Shown piece by piece: positions 8,749 through 16,857 of a stretch of DNA of 64,000 nucleotides. Numbering within the stretch: position 1 is the stretch's first letter; each line of letters begins with the position of its first letter. A program made the position numbers and the translations under genes. Location: assembly GCF_002911665.1 (NCBI RefSeq), contig NZ_MTBP01000001.1, positions 496,001 through 560,000 of the forward strand, in the 5' to 3' direction. The stretch is from Actinomadura rubteroloni. GTDB lineage: Bacteria; Actinomycetota; Actinomycetes; Streptosporangiales; Streptosporangiaceae. The notes under the pieces are model-generated. The model was not told the origin of the DNA and made no database searches. It was given only the letters and a program-made list of their open reading frames with translations.

Positions 8749-9414
8749 TCAGGTGGCTTCCGGCTCGTCGCGACCCGCTTCGCCGGCGGGGCCGCCGAAG
8801 AACAGGGCGATCATCTGCTCGCTGAAGGCGACGAGACGCTCGGGAGGGTAGGCGTCGGGTTCGGTGAGGATCAGGCGTCCGCACTCCTCGACCCAGCACA
8901 GCAGGTTGTGCGCGAGGAGCTCCGGGTCCAGGTCCAGGCCCCGCTGCTCGATGCCCCAGGCGCTGAACGCGGTGACGCGCTCCAGGACGAACGCCCGGAT
9001 CCGGCGGTGCCGGCGCTGGACCGGGGCGGGGCTGATGCCGACCGGCAGCAGGATGGCGTGCCAGCGTCGCGGGTTCTGCGCGATGGCGGTCAGCAGGACG
9101 CGCAGCGACCGGGCCGCGACCCGGCCCGGGTCCCCGCTGCCCGGCTCCGGCGGCAGGCTGGCCTCGAACTCGCGCAGCGCGGCGGCGGCCTCCCGGTCGA
9201 GCAGGGCGCGCAGGATGTCGTCGGCGTCCTCGAACTGGCCGTAGACCACGGGACGGGTGACCTCGGCGGTCCGCGCGACCGCGTCCACGGTCACGGCCTT
9301 GACGCCGCCCTCGTTGATCAGGAGCAGCGCCGCGTCCAGAAGCTGCTCGCGGCGTTCCTCGGGGGACATCCGGGGCGCGTAGGGGCGCCGCTCCGCAGGC
9401 CGTCGAGGTGGCAT
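8749..9414 (-). CDS. TetR-family transcriptional regulator
   Basis: A 221-residue TetR regulator. The N-terminal helix-turn-helix is clear: RREQLLDAALLLINEGGVKAVTVDAVARTAEVTRPVVYGQF (helices around residues 20-60), then a ligand-binding helical domain. I start it at the ATG at 9414 (MPPRRPAERRP); an open frame continues 20 codons upstream but its composition is less convincing. It is divergent from the flavin monooxygenase operon, and the 194-base gap holds two palindromes suited to a dimeric regulator, so it most likely represses that operon and itself, with a hydrophobic substrate of the pathway as inducer. The ligand is unknown. Confidence 0.88.
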   Translation of the reverse strand: MPPRRPAERRPYAPRMSPEERREQLLDAALLLINEGGVKAVTVDAVARTAEVTRPVVYGQFEDADDILRALLDREAAAALREFEASLPPEPGSGDPGRVAARSLRVLLTAIAQNPRRWHAILLPVGISPAPVQRRHRRIRAFVLERVTAFSAWGIEQRGLDLDPELLAHNLLCWVEECGRLILTEPDAYPPERLVAFSEQMIALFFGGPAGEAGRDEPEAT

Positions 9415-9511
9415 GTCCCGGAAGTCTAGCTTTTCGCACTCCGCTCGCTGACCAGGGACACCGGACCCGCGCACGCGTGACGGCGGTCACTCCGCCTCCC
9501 CCTTGACCCAG

Positions 9512-9547
9512 ATTGCTACATGACTGAAGCTTCAGTGGTGTAGCAAT
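9512..9547. promoter_or_regulatory. 36-bp nested palindrome, probable TetR operator
   Basis: Outer arms ATTGCTACA (9512-9520) and TGTAGCAAT (9539-9547) are exact inverse complements. Centred on the same point is an uninterrupted 14-bp palindrome, ACTGAAGCTTCAGT (9523-9536). Only four of 36 positions fail to pair. It lies between the divergent TetR gene and monooxygenase operon. Binding by the TetR protein is inference from position and symmetry. Confidence 0.75.
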
Positions 9548-9548
9548 T

Positions 9549-9564
9549 ATGACCAATTGGTCAT
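9549..9564. promoter_or_regulatory. Second perfect palindrome in the same divergent promoter
   Basis: ATGACCAATTGGTCAT is a perfect 16-bp palindrome starting one base after the first operator. It contains an ATG in frame with the monooxygenase gene, but its palindromic nature argues that this is operator rather than start codon, and the ATG at 9609 is the better start. Two sites of different sequence suggest either two dimers or two regulators. Confidence 0.65.
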
Positions 9565-9608
9565 CAAGAGGGTCCGCCGACCCCCGCCCCTGCCGAGAGG
9601 CGACCACG

Positions 9609-10970
9609 ATGACAACACCGAGCACACGACACCGCTACTGCATCATCGGTGCGGGGTACGTCGGCAACGGCGTGGCCAAGGCGTTCACCGACGCGGGCAT
9701 CGACTACGACCAGTTGGAGGCCACCGATCACATCGGCGGCAACTGGGCGCACGGCGTCTACGACTCCGCCCACCTGATCTCCTCGCGCCGGTCCACGCAG
9801 TACGCCGACCACCCGATGCCCGGCCACTACCCCGACTTCCCGAGCGCCGCGCAGATGCTGGCCTACCTGAACGACTACGTCGACCGTTTCGGGCTGCGCG
9901 AACGCATCGTCCTCAACGCCGAGGTGGTCTCCTGCGCCCCGCTGGATCCGCGCGGACTGACCGGCTGGCGGGTCGAGACCGCCGACGGCGAGGTCCGGCA
10001 CTACCGGGGGGTGGTCGTCTGCAACGGCCACTACTGGAAGAAGAACATCCCCAGTTATCCGGGCACGTTCACCGGACACCAGATCCACTCCAAGGACTAC
10101 AAACGCCCCGCCGACTTCGGCCCCGGACCGCGCGTGCTCGTGGTCGGGCCGGGCAACTCCGGCAGCGACATGGCGGTGGAGGCCGCCGCGACCTTCGGGC
10201 ACGCCGACGTGTCGATGCGCCGCGGCTACTGGTTCCTGCCCAAGACCGTCTTCGGGATCCCGTCCTCCGAGCTGGACCGGATCAACGTTCCGATTCCCGT
10301 CCAGCGCGTCGCGATGAAGGCCGCGCTGCTGATGTCCCAGGGCCTGTACCGGCAGTACGGGCTGCCCCACCCCGACCACAAGCTGTTCAGCAAGGACGTC
10401 ACCGTCTCCACGGCCCTGCTGTACGCGCTGCGGCACGGCAAGGTCACCCCGCGACCGGAGATCAGCGGCTTCGACGGTTCCACCGTGCGCTTCGCCGACG
10501 GGTCGCGCTCGGACTACGACACGATCGTGTGGGCGACCGGCTTCCACACGGCCTTCCCCTTCCTGGACGACTCCACGTTCGTGTGGGAGGACGGCCAGCC
10601 GCTGCTGATCGAACACGTCCTCGTGCCCGGCCTGGCGAACCTGTACGTCTTCGGGCTGGTCGCGCCGCGCTCGGGCGCCGGACGGATGATCACCCGCGGA
10701 TCGCGGCTGCTGGCCGAGGCGGTCCGCGCCCAGGAACCGCTCGGCCGTCCGCTGTCGGACTTCCTCGGCCAGCGCGGCCGGGCCGACGGCTCGATCCTCG
10801 CCGGCAACGCCGAACTGCTCGCCGGAATCCGCCGGCTGCGCCGCCGGCTCGGCCGCGTGTCGGCCCGGACGCGGCGACCCGGCGGCGCCGGACCGTCGCC
10901 CCGGACACCGGCCGCGTTCCCGACCAGCGCGGGGAACCCGCGTTCCACGAACCAGGAGTTCGAGTCATGA
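9609..10970 (+). CDS. Flavin-containing monooxygenase
   Basis: A 453-residue class B flavoprotein monooxygenase. The FAD Rossmann motif GAGYVG is at residues 14-19, the FMO/BVMO fingerprint FTGHQIHSKDY at about 154-164, the NADPH Rossmann motif GPGNSG at about 180-185, and WATGFH near residue 306. Such enzymes insert oxygen into soft nucleophiles or ketones using NADPH and O2. The start at 9609 has GAGAGG upstream and leaves both palindromes in the untranslated region. It is the first gene of a coupled operon: its TGA overlaps the ATG of the next gene. Together with an SDR, an acetoacetate decarboxylase-like protein and an OYE-type reductase it probably modifies or degrades a small lipophilic molecule. 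Confidence 0.9.
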   Translation: MTTPSTRHRYCIIGAGYVGNGVAKAFTDAGIDYDQLEATDHIGGNWAHGVYDSAHLISSRRSTQYADHPMPGHYPDFPSAAQMLAYLNDYVDRFGLRERIVLNAEVVSCAPLDPRGLTGWRVETADGEVRHYRGVVVCNGHYWKKNIPSYPGTFTGHQIHSKDYKRPADFGPGPRVLVVGPGNSGSDMAVEAAATFGHADVSMRRGYWFLPKTVFGIPSSELDRINVPIPVQRVAMKAALLMSQGLYRQYGLPHPDHKLFSKDVTVSTALLYALRHGKVTPRPEISGFDGSTVRFADGSRSDYDTIVWATGFHTAFPFLDDSTFVWEDGQPLLIEHVLVPGLANLYVFGLVAPRSGAGRMITRGSRLLAEAVRAQEPLGRPLSDFLGQRGRADGSILAGNAELLAGIRRLRRRLGRVSARTRRPGGAGPSPRTPAAFPTSAGNPRSTNQEFES

Positions 10971-11767
10971 GCCTGCCCCGTCCCCACCCCGCCGCCCGTG
11001 CCGTGGTCACCGGCGCCTCGTCCGGAATCGGCGCCGCCCTCGCGGAAGGGCTGGCGGCCCGCGGCCACGCGCTGATCCTCGTCGCCCGCCGCGTCGACCG
11101 GATGGAGGAACTGGCCGGACGGCTGCGCCGGGACCGCGCGGTCGAGGTCGAGGTGCGCGGCTGCGATCTGGCCGACGTCCGGGACCGCCGCGCCCTGTGC
11201 GGGGAACTGGCGGACCGGACGATCTCGGTGCTCTGCAACAACGCCGGATTCGCCACCTTCGGCGGGTTCTCCGCCCTGGACGCGGCCCGCGAGCGGGAGG
11301 AGGTGGAGGTGAACGTCGTCGCCGTCCACGAGCTGACCGCCGCCGTGCTGCCGGGCATGGTGGCGCGCGGCTCGGGCGCGGTCCTGGTCACCGGCTCGAC
11401 AGCCGGGCACCAGCCGATGCCCGGGGCCGCGACCTACTCGGCGTCCAAGGCGTTCGTCAACACCTTCGCCGAGGCGCTGCACGCCGAGCTGCGCGGCACC
11501 GGCGTCACCTGCACGCTGCTGGCGCCGGGCCCGGTCCGCACCGGGTTCACCGCCGTCGCCGACGTCCCCGAGTTCGAGCGGAGGGCGCCGGGATTCGTCT
11601 GGGTGAGCGCCGAACAGGCTGCCGGCCAGGCCCTCACCGCGATGGAACGCGGACGCCGCCGGGCCGTGCCGGGGGCGTTCGCCGTCGCCGGGACCGTCGG
11701 CGGACGGTACACGCCCCGCGCGGTCCTGCTGCCCGTCCTCACCAAGGTCATCGGAGCCCTCACATGA
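10967..11767 (+). CDS. Short-chain dehydrogenase/reductase
   Basis: A 266-residue SDR with the cofactor motif TGASSGIG at residues 15-22, NNAG near residue 91, and the catalytic Ser-Tyr-Lys set in VTGSTAG and YSASK (about residues 142, 155 and 159). The basic residues after the first strands (ARRVDRM) suggest NADP(H). Its ATG overlaps the monooxygenase stop as ATGA, and its own TGA overlaps the following ATG in the same way, so expression is tightly coupled. In context it would interconvert an alcohol and a ketone produced or consumed by the monooxygenase. Confidence 0.9.
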   Translation: MSLPRPHPAARAVVTGASSGIGAALAEGLAARGHALILVARRVDRMEELAGRLRRDRAVEVEVRGCDLADVRDRRALCGELADRTISVLCNNAGFATFGGFSALDAAREREEVEVNVVAVHELTAAVLPGMVARGSGAVLVTGSTAGHQPMPGAATYSASKAFVNTFAEALHAELRGTGVTCTLLAPGPVRTGFTAVADVPEFERRAPGFVWVSAEQAAGQALTAMERGRRRAVPGAFAVAGTVGGRYTPRAVLLPVLTKVIGALT

Positions 11768-12486
11768 ACCCGGTCAGTAGCCTGGTCCGTCCGCACGGCC
11801 GTCCCCCGTACCGCGACGCGCACTACCTGGCCGCCACCGTCGAGATCGACCCCAAGGCCATGCGGCGGTTCCTGCCGCGCACCCTGCGGCTGGCCGCCCC
11901 CTACCGTGCCGAGCTGTTCACCGCCTACTTCCCCGACCAGACCTACACCGGCCCCTACCGCGAGGCCGGGCTGTTCGTCCACGTCAGGACCGGGCCGGGG
12001 AGCAGAGGGCGCACGGGCGTCCACTGCCCCTGGATGCTGGTCGACGACGACCGGGCCCTCATCCTCGGCCGGGAGGCCACCGGCTATCCGAAACGCCTCG
12101 CCGAGATCACCTGGGACCACCGGGACAACCGCATCACGGCGCACGCCGCGCGACGCGGCGCGGACGCGGTCCGCATGACCGCCGACCTCGGCGGCACCGA
12201 CCCCGACGCGCCGCCCATCATCGGGCGACCGCACCGCAACGTCACCGGCCTGCTCGGCGCCGCGTTCCCGCGCGTCGTCGCCTTCACCCCGGGCGAGCGG
12301 CCGATCGAGACCCGCCACGCCGCCATCGACCTGACGATCGGCGACGAGCTGCGCCGGATGGGCGTCGGCTCCGTGCTGCTCGGACGCCTGCACCGCGTCG
12401 ACCTCACCGTCGGACGGCCCCCGATCCCGATCCGTCCGGTCAGCCCGTTCCACACGCTGCGCACCCTGTCCACCCGTGTTCTGTAA
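11764..12486 (+). CDS. Acetoacetate decarboxylase-family protein
   Basis: A 240-residue protein with the acetoacetate decarboxylase fold signature GREATGYPKRLAEI, in which the Lys (about residue 110) corresponds to the Schiff-base lysine, and FTAYFPDQTYTGPYREAGLFV upstream as the usual core strands. The family includes true decarboxylases and many aldolase/dehydratase-like homologues in biosynthetic operons. The start ATG overlaps the SDR stop. It could process a beta-keto acid intermediate; the actual reaction cannot be assigned. Confidence 0.8.
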   Translation: MNPVSSLVRPHGRPPYRDAHYLAATVEIDPKAMRRFLPRTLRLAAPYRAELFTAYFPDQTYTGPYREAGLFVHVRTGPGSRGRTGVHCPWMLVDDDRALILGREATGYPKRLAEITWDHRDNRITAHAARRGADAVRMTADLGGTDPDAPPIIGRPHRNVTGLLGAAFPRVVAFTPGERPIETRHAAIDLTIGDELRRMGVGSVLLGRLHRVDLTVGRPPIPIRPVSPFHTLRTLSTRVL

Positions 12487-12495
12487 GGAGGCCCC

Positions 12496-13710
12496 GTGAT
12501 GCTCCACCAGCCGCTGACCCTGCCGTGCGGCGCGGTCCTGCGCAACCGGATCGCCAAGGCCGCCATGAGCGAACAGCTCGCCGACCGGCACGGCTCGCCC
12601 ACCCCCGGGCTGAACCGCCTGTACGCGACCTGGTCCCGAGGCGGCGCCGGCCTGCTCATCACCGGCAACGTCATGATCAGCTCCGCGGCGTTCACCGAGC
12701 CGCGCAACGCCGTCCTGGAGGACCCGCGCCACCTGCCCGCCCACCGCGCCTGGGCCGACGCCGTGCACGCGCACGGCGCCGCGGTCTGGATGCAGATCAA
12801 CCATCCGGGCCGGGCCGCCGTGGCGCCCCTGTCGCGCCGGCCCGTCGCTCCGTCCGCGGTCCGGCTCCCGGTCCCCGGCTACAACCTGCGCCGGCCGCGC
12901 GCCCTCACCGGCGCCGAGATCACCGAGATCGTCGGGCGGTTCGCCCGGACCGCCGAACTCGCCGTCGCCGCCGGGTTCGACGGCGTGCAGATCCACGCCG
13001 CGCACGGCTACCTGCTGTCGCAGTTCCTGAGCCCGGCGGCCAACCGCCGCACCGACGCCTACGGGGGCGAGCCCTCCAACCGCCGCCGCCTGCTGCTGGA
13101 CGTGGTCCGCGCCGTCCGCGCCTCCGTCGGGCCCGGCGTCCCGGTCGGCGTCAAGCTCAACGCCGCCGACTTCCATCGCGGCGGCCTCACCCAGGAGGAG
13201 TCCCTCCACGTGGCGCTCGCGCTCGCCGACGAGGGGATCGACCTGCTGGAGGTGTCCGGCGGCGACTACCAGTCCCCGGCGATGACCGGGCTCGTCGAAG
13301 GCGTCGGCCACCGGGACGCCTACTTCCTGGAGTACGCCCGTCAGCTCACCGGCCGGACGACCATGCCGATCATGCTCACCGGCGGCATCCGGACGCGCGC
13401 CGCGATGAACGAGCTGCTGAGCGTCGGGACCGTCGACGTCATCGGGCTGGGCCGTCCGCTGGCCTTCCACCCCGACATCCCCCGGCGCCTCCTGGCCGGA
13501 GAGGACGTCCCGGCCCTCCCCGCCGCGCCCCGCACCGGTTACCGGCCCGCCGACTCCTACCTGGAGCTGGCCTGGCACAACGCCCAGTTCCACCGCATCG
13601 CCGCCGGATCGGCCCCCCGGCTCGCGCCCGGCCCGTTCTCCGTCGTCCGCGGCATGGGCCGCGTCACCGCCGCCGCCCTCACCCAGGCCGGCCCCGCATC
13701 AGGGTCGTGA
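12496..13710 (+). CDS. NADH:flavin oxidoreductase (old yellow enzyme-like)
   Basis: A 404-residue FMN-dependent TIM-barrel ene-reductase. Signatures are LRNRIAKAAMSEQLAD at the N-terminus, QINHPGR near residue 96, IHAAHGYLLSQFLSP near 167, and the phosphate-binding LTGGIRTR and IGLGRPL near the C-terminus. The second His of HAAH is the conserved active-site residue of the family. It reduces activated C=C bonds, for instance of enones or dienoyl compounds. TAAGGAGG lies six to nine bases before GTG12496/ATG12499; the start may be either. It follows the decarboxylase-like gene by nine bases and closes the operon. Confidence 0.88.
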   Translation: MMLHQPLTLPCGAVLRNRIAKAAMSEQLADRHGSPTPGLNRLYATWSRGGAGLLITGNVMISSAAFTEPRNAVLEDPRHLPAHRAWADAVHAHGAAVWMQINHPGRAAVAPLSRRPVAPSAVRLPVPGYNLRRPRALTGAEITEIVGRFARTAELAVAAGFDGVQIHAAHGYLLSQFLSPAANRRTDAYGGEPSNRRRLLLDVVRAVRASVGPGVPVGVKLNAADFHRGGLTQEESLHVALALADEGIDLLEVSGGDYQSPAMTGLVEGVGHRDAYFLEYARQLTGRTTMPIMLTGGIRTRAAMNELLSVGTVDVIGLGRPLAFHPDIPRRLLAGEDVPALPAAPRTGYRPADSYLELAWHNAQFHRIAAGSAPRLAPGPFSVVRGMGRVTAAALTQAGPASGS

Positions 13711-13738
13711 GCCGGCGGGCGGCGTTATCTTCGGGGGT

Positions 13739-14248
13739 GTGAACCTCACTCCCTCGGCCTTTCTGGTGCTCGGTGTCGTCAACCTGCTGGGGTCGGCCAG
13801 TCCGTACGACGTGAAGGTGGAGGCCGGGCGCACGGTGGCGCCGTTCTGGCAGGTTCCGCACGCGCAGGTGTACGCGGTGTGCGACCGGCTGGTCGAGGCC
13901 GGGCTGCTGGAGCAGGAGCAGGAGGGGAAGGGGCGGCAGCGGCGCGTCATGCGGCTGACCGACGCCGGACGGGACGCGTTGCGCGAATGGCTGGCCGACA
14001 CCGTCGTGACGCCGGTCGAGGCGCGCGAGCGCGGCATCTTGAAGATGTGGCTCGGCGGAAGTCCCCGGGAACACGCGCCCACGCAGGTCGCGGCGCATTC
14101 CAGGACGCTCGCCGAGTACGAGGAGCTGGCCCGTCTGGTCGGCGACCAGTTGACGCCGGGGCAGCGGCACGCGCTGGAGTTCGGGATCCGGTACGAGCGG
14201 ATGATGGTCGGGCTCTGGCAGGACGCCTTGGAGCAGGAGCCTTCCTGA
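13739..14248 (+). CDS. PadR-family transcriptional regulator
   Basis: A 169-residue PadR regulator: the winged helix runs through SAFLVLGVVNLLGSASPYDVK, QVYAVCDRLVEAGLLEQEQ and RVMRLTDAGRDALREWL, followed by the C-terminal dimerisation helices. A TATCTT -10 element (13726-13731) ends seven bases before the GTG, so the mRNA is probably leaderless. The next gene downstream has a perfect inverted repeat at its own promoter, which this regulator might bind; phenolic or drug-like ligands are typical of the family. Confidence 0.85.
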   Translation: MNLTPSAFLVLGVVNLLGSASPYDVKVEAGRTVAPFWQVPHAQVYAVCDRLVEAGLLEQEQEGKGRQRRVMRLTDAGRDALREWLADTVVTPVEARERGILKMWLGGSPREHAPTQVAAHSRTLAEYEELARLVGDQLTPGQRHALEFGIRYERMMVGLWQDALEQEPS

Positions 14249-14264
14249 CGGCCCCCCGGAGGCC

Positions 14265-14316
14265 TTGACGGTGCCACCGGCCGTCTCTACGGTGACGATA
14301 GTCCGAAATGGACTAT
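14265..14316 (+). promoter_or_regulatory. Promoter with overlapping inverted repeat for the SGNH hydrolase
   Basis: TTGACG (14265-14270), a 17-base spacer and TACGGT (14288-14293) form a good actinobacterial sigma-70-type promoter. The inverted repeat ATAGTCC, five bases, GGACTAT (14298-14316) sits at the expected transcription start, the position of an operator that blocks initiation. The upstream PadR protein is the nearest candidate ligand (inference). Confidence 0.7.
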
Positions 14317-14337
14317 TCGAGAGCCGGGGAGCGTCCC

Positions 14338-15150
14338 ATGCGTCGTGCCTGTGTCTCACTCCTGATCAGCCTGGCCGTGCTGGCGGCGTCCGGGACCATG
14401 CCCGCCCGCGCCGCCACCGAACCCACCTATTACCTGGCGCTCGGCGATTCGGGCGCGGTCGGATTCCAGCACGGGAAGGGCCCGACCGACGAAGGCTACG
14501 TCGACGTCCTGCACGCCGCGCTGCGGGCCGATCAGCCCGAGCTGAAGCTGGTGAAGCTCGGCTGCGCGGGCGAGACCACCACCACGATGATCCAGGGCGG
14601 GATCTGCGAGTACCCCGAGGGTTCCCAGCTCAACGCGGCGCTCGCGTTCCTCAAAGCGCACCCCGGACGGGTGCGGTACGTGACCCTCAGCGTCGGCGTC
14701 AACAACACCGCCTGCCTGCTGGGCGGTGACCTCGCGTGCGGGCTGCGCGGGACGGCCGCGCTCCTCACCGAGCTGCCGTCCATCACGAGCAGGCTGAAGG
14801 AGGCGGGCGGGGACGCGCCGCGCTACGCGTCCATGACCTACTACGACCCGGGGCTGGCGTCCTGGGTCAAGGGCGACCAGCTCACCGCGCTGGCGTCCGT
14901 GCCGCTGCTGGACGCCTTCAACTTCGTCCAGCGCGCCGCCGCGGCGGTGGCCGGCTTCCGCGTCGCCGACGTCAACGAGACGTTCCAGACCCACGACTTC
15001 GGGGCCAAGGTGACGCTCGACCCGTACGGGAGCATCCCGGTCAACGTCGCGCGGATCTGCGCCTGGACGTCCCAGTGCACCGACAACGACGGCCACGCCA
15101 CGACCGAGGGCTACCGCCGCATGGCCGGCGCCTTCCGCGCGGTCCTCTAG
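14338..15150 (+). CDS. Secreted SGNH/GDSL-type hydrolase
   Basis: A 270-residue exported esterase-like protein. Residues 1-25 are a Sec signal peptide (RR, hydrophobic core, ARA cleavage site). The mature protein opens with ALGDSGAVG, which carries the nucleophile Ser38 in a GDS block, then SVGVNNTACLL (block III Asn) and TDNDGHATTEGY near residue 253 (Asp and His of block V). Several cysteines probably form disulfides. The substrate is likely a lipid or acylated polymer outside the cell. The ATG at 14338 has GGGGAG upstream; an earlier in-frame ATG within the promoter inverted repeat is not used. It is followed after nine bases by another exported hydrolase, so the two are probably cotranscribed. 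Confidence 0.88.
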   Translation: MRRACVSLLISLAVLAASGTMPARAATEPTYYLALGDSGAVGFQHGKGPTDEGYVDVLHAALRADQPELKLVKLGCAGETTTTMIQGGICEYPEGSQLNAALAFLKAHPGRVRYVTLSVGVNNTACLLGGDLACGLRGTAALLTELPSITSRLKEAGGDAPRYASMTYYDPGLASWVKGDQLTALASVPLLDAFNFVQRAAAAVAGFRVADVNETFQTHDFGAKVTLDPYGSIPVNVARICAWTSQCTDNDGHATTEGYRRMAGAFRAVL

Positions 15151-15159
15151 GGGGTCGAG

Positions 15160-16722
15160 ATGCCGAGAACGTTCAGGCGACGGCACGTGCTGGCCGGCGG
15201 CGCGGCGGCGCTGGCCGGGACCTGGCTCGCCCCGTCCGCCCGCGCCGCGACCTGGCCGGACGCCCCGCTGACCGGGGACGCCGCGCTCCGCGTCGCCGAC
15301 GCCCAGTTCCTGCCGTGGGAGCAGATCCACGCCTGGCAGGAGGCCGTGGACGCCATCGGCCTGCGCGCCACCGGCGGCCGCGCGCACCACGCGTACGTGG
15401 ACCGGCTCGCCGAGCGGATGGAACAGGTCGGGATCCGGGGGGTCCGGACGGATCCGGTGCCGCTGGCGCGCTGGGAGCCGTCCGGCTGGGGGCTGGACGT
15501 CGTCGGCCGGGGCGCCGTCGACGTCTCCTGGTACGTCCCGTATTCGGGGAGCACCGGGCCGGACGGCGTGACCGCGCCGCTGTCGACCGAGCCCGAGCGC
15601 GGCACGATCGGGCTGGTCACGGTGCGTCCGCCGCAGCTCCCGTACCTGCTGCTGGACCTGATCGACTGGAACGCCCCCGGCAGGCCGCGGCACGCGCCGG
15701 GCTACAACCCGCTGGACGTGTACGACCGTCCGTGGTTCGGCGGGATGTCGGCCGTCCGGGCGATGGACGACCACAAGGCCGCCGGGGCGGTCGGGCTGGT
15801 CGTCGTCCTGGACCTGCCCGCCGAGGTCGCGCGCGGCCAGTACCTGCCCTACGACGGGATCAACAGGGGCATCCCGTCGCTGATCGTCGACGGCGACGCC
15901 GGGGCGCGGCTCGCGGCGGCGGCGCGGGACGGCGCGAGCGTGCGGCTGCGGCTGGAGGCGGCGGTCGAGCAGATCACGACGCCGAACCTGTACGGGATCA
16001 TTCCCGGCGCGTCCGACGAACTGGTCATGGTCCAGTCGCACACCGACGGCACCAACGGGCTGGAGGAGAACGGCCCCGAAGCGATCCTCGCGATGGCGCA
16101 GTACCTCGCCCGTATACCGCGCGCCGAACTCCCCAGGTCCGTGCTGGTCGTGCTGAGTACCGGGCATATGGCCGGGACGATCGGTACGGACACGTTCCTG
16201 CGCCATCACAAGGACGGGCTCGTCGCGCGGACCGTGGCCGGGATGAGCCTGGAGCACCTCGGCGCGCGGCCGTGGCTGCCCGGCCCGGACGGACGGTTCC
16301 AGATCGGTTCCGGATACGAGACGGCGATCTGCTTCACGTCCCCGCACCCCGCCGTGATCGGCGCGGCGACCCGCGCGCACCTGCGGTCGGGCATGGGCGA
16401 CGCGCGCGTCATGCGGCCGTTCCTGCCCGACACGCGCAACGAGTCGCCGAGCGGGTTCTGGTGGCCGGGGGACGGCGAGGGCATGTGGCGGATCGCGGGC
16501 CTGCCGTCGCTCCAGTTCATCAGCGGCCCCGCGTATCTGCTGAACGCCGGGATGCCGACAATGCGTTTCGTGGACACCCGCGCGATCCGCCGCCAGGCCG
16601 TCGCGTTCACCGACGCCGTCCTCGAACTGGCCCGCGTCCCCCGGACGGAGATGGACAAACGCCGCATCGACGACCCGGCCACGCTCAAGGACCTGCTCCG
16701 CTGCATCGGCCTTCTGGTCTAG
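15160..16722 (+). CDS. Tat-exported M28-like peptidase/hydrolase with PA-like insert
   Basis: A 520-residue exported protein. The N-terminus RTFRRRHVLAGGAAALAG is a twin-arginine signal ending near ARAATW. The central region (KAAGAVGLVVVLDLPAEVARGQYLPY and NRGIPSLIVDGDAG) looks like a protease-associated domain, and it is followed by ELVMVQSHTDGTNGLEENGPEAIL, the zinc-ligand His-x-Asp and Glu-Glu region of M28 aminopeptidases, then STGHMAGTIGTD. Not all five M28 metal ligands can be assigned by eye, so catalytic competence is uncertain. It is nine bases behind the SGNH hydrolase gene and probably shares its promoter. Confidence 0.75.
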   Translation: MPRTFRRRHVLAGGAAALAGTWLAPSARAATWPDAPLTGDAALRVADAQFLPWEQIHAWQEAVDAIGLRATGGRAHHAYVDRLAERMEQVGIRGVRTDPVPLARWEPSGWGLDVVGRGAVDVSWYVPYSGSTGPDGVTAPLSTEPERGTIGLVTVRPPQLPYLLLDLIDWNAPGRPRHAPGYNPLDVYDRPWFGGMSAVRAMDDHKAAGAVGLVVVLDLPAEVARGQYLPYDGINRGIPSLIVDGDAGARLAAAARDGASVRLRLEAAVEQITTPNLYGIIPGASDELVMVQSHTDGTNGLEENGPEAILAMAQYLARIPRAELPRSVLVVLSTGHMAGTIGTDTFLRHHKDGLVARTVAGMSLEHLGARPWLPGPDGRFQIGSGYETAICFTSPHPAVIGAATRAHLRSGMGDARVMRPFLPDTRNESPSGFWWPGDGEGMWRIAGLPSLQFISGPAYLLNAGMPTMRFVDTRAIRRQAVAFTDAVLELARVPRTEMDKRRIDDPATLKDLLRCIGLLV

Positions 16723-16857
16723 CCCGCGCGGCGGGGTCAGCTCGGCGGATGACCCACCGTCAACCTCGCGGGCGATGCGAAGCGGCCCCGGCGGGCGCGA
16801 TGCTCGGGAGGGAACGGCTCGGGTCCCGGTCGTTCCGGCTCGTTGAAGGCAGGTCTC

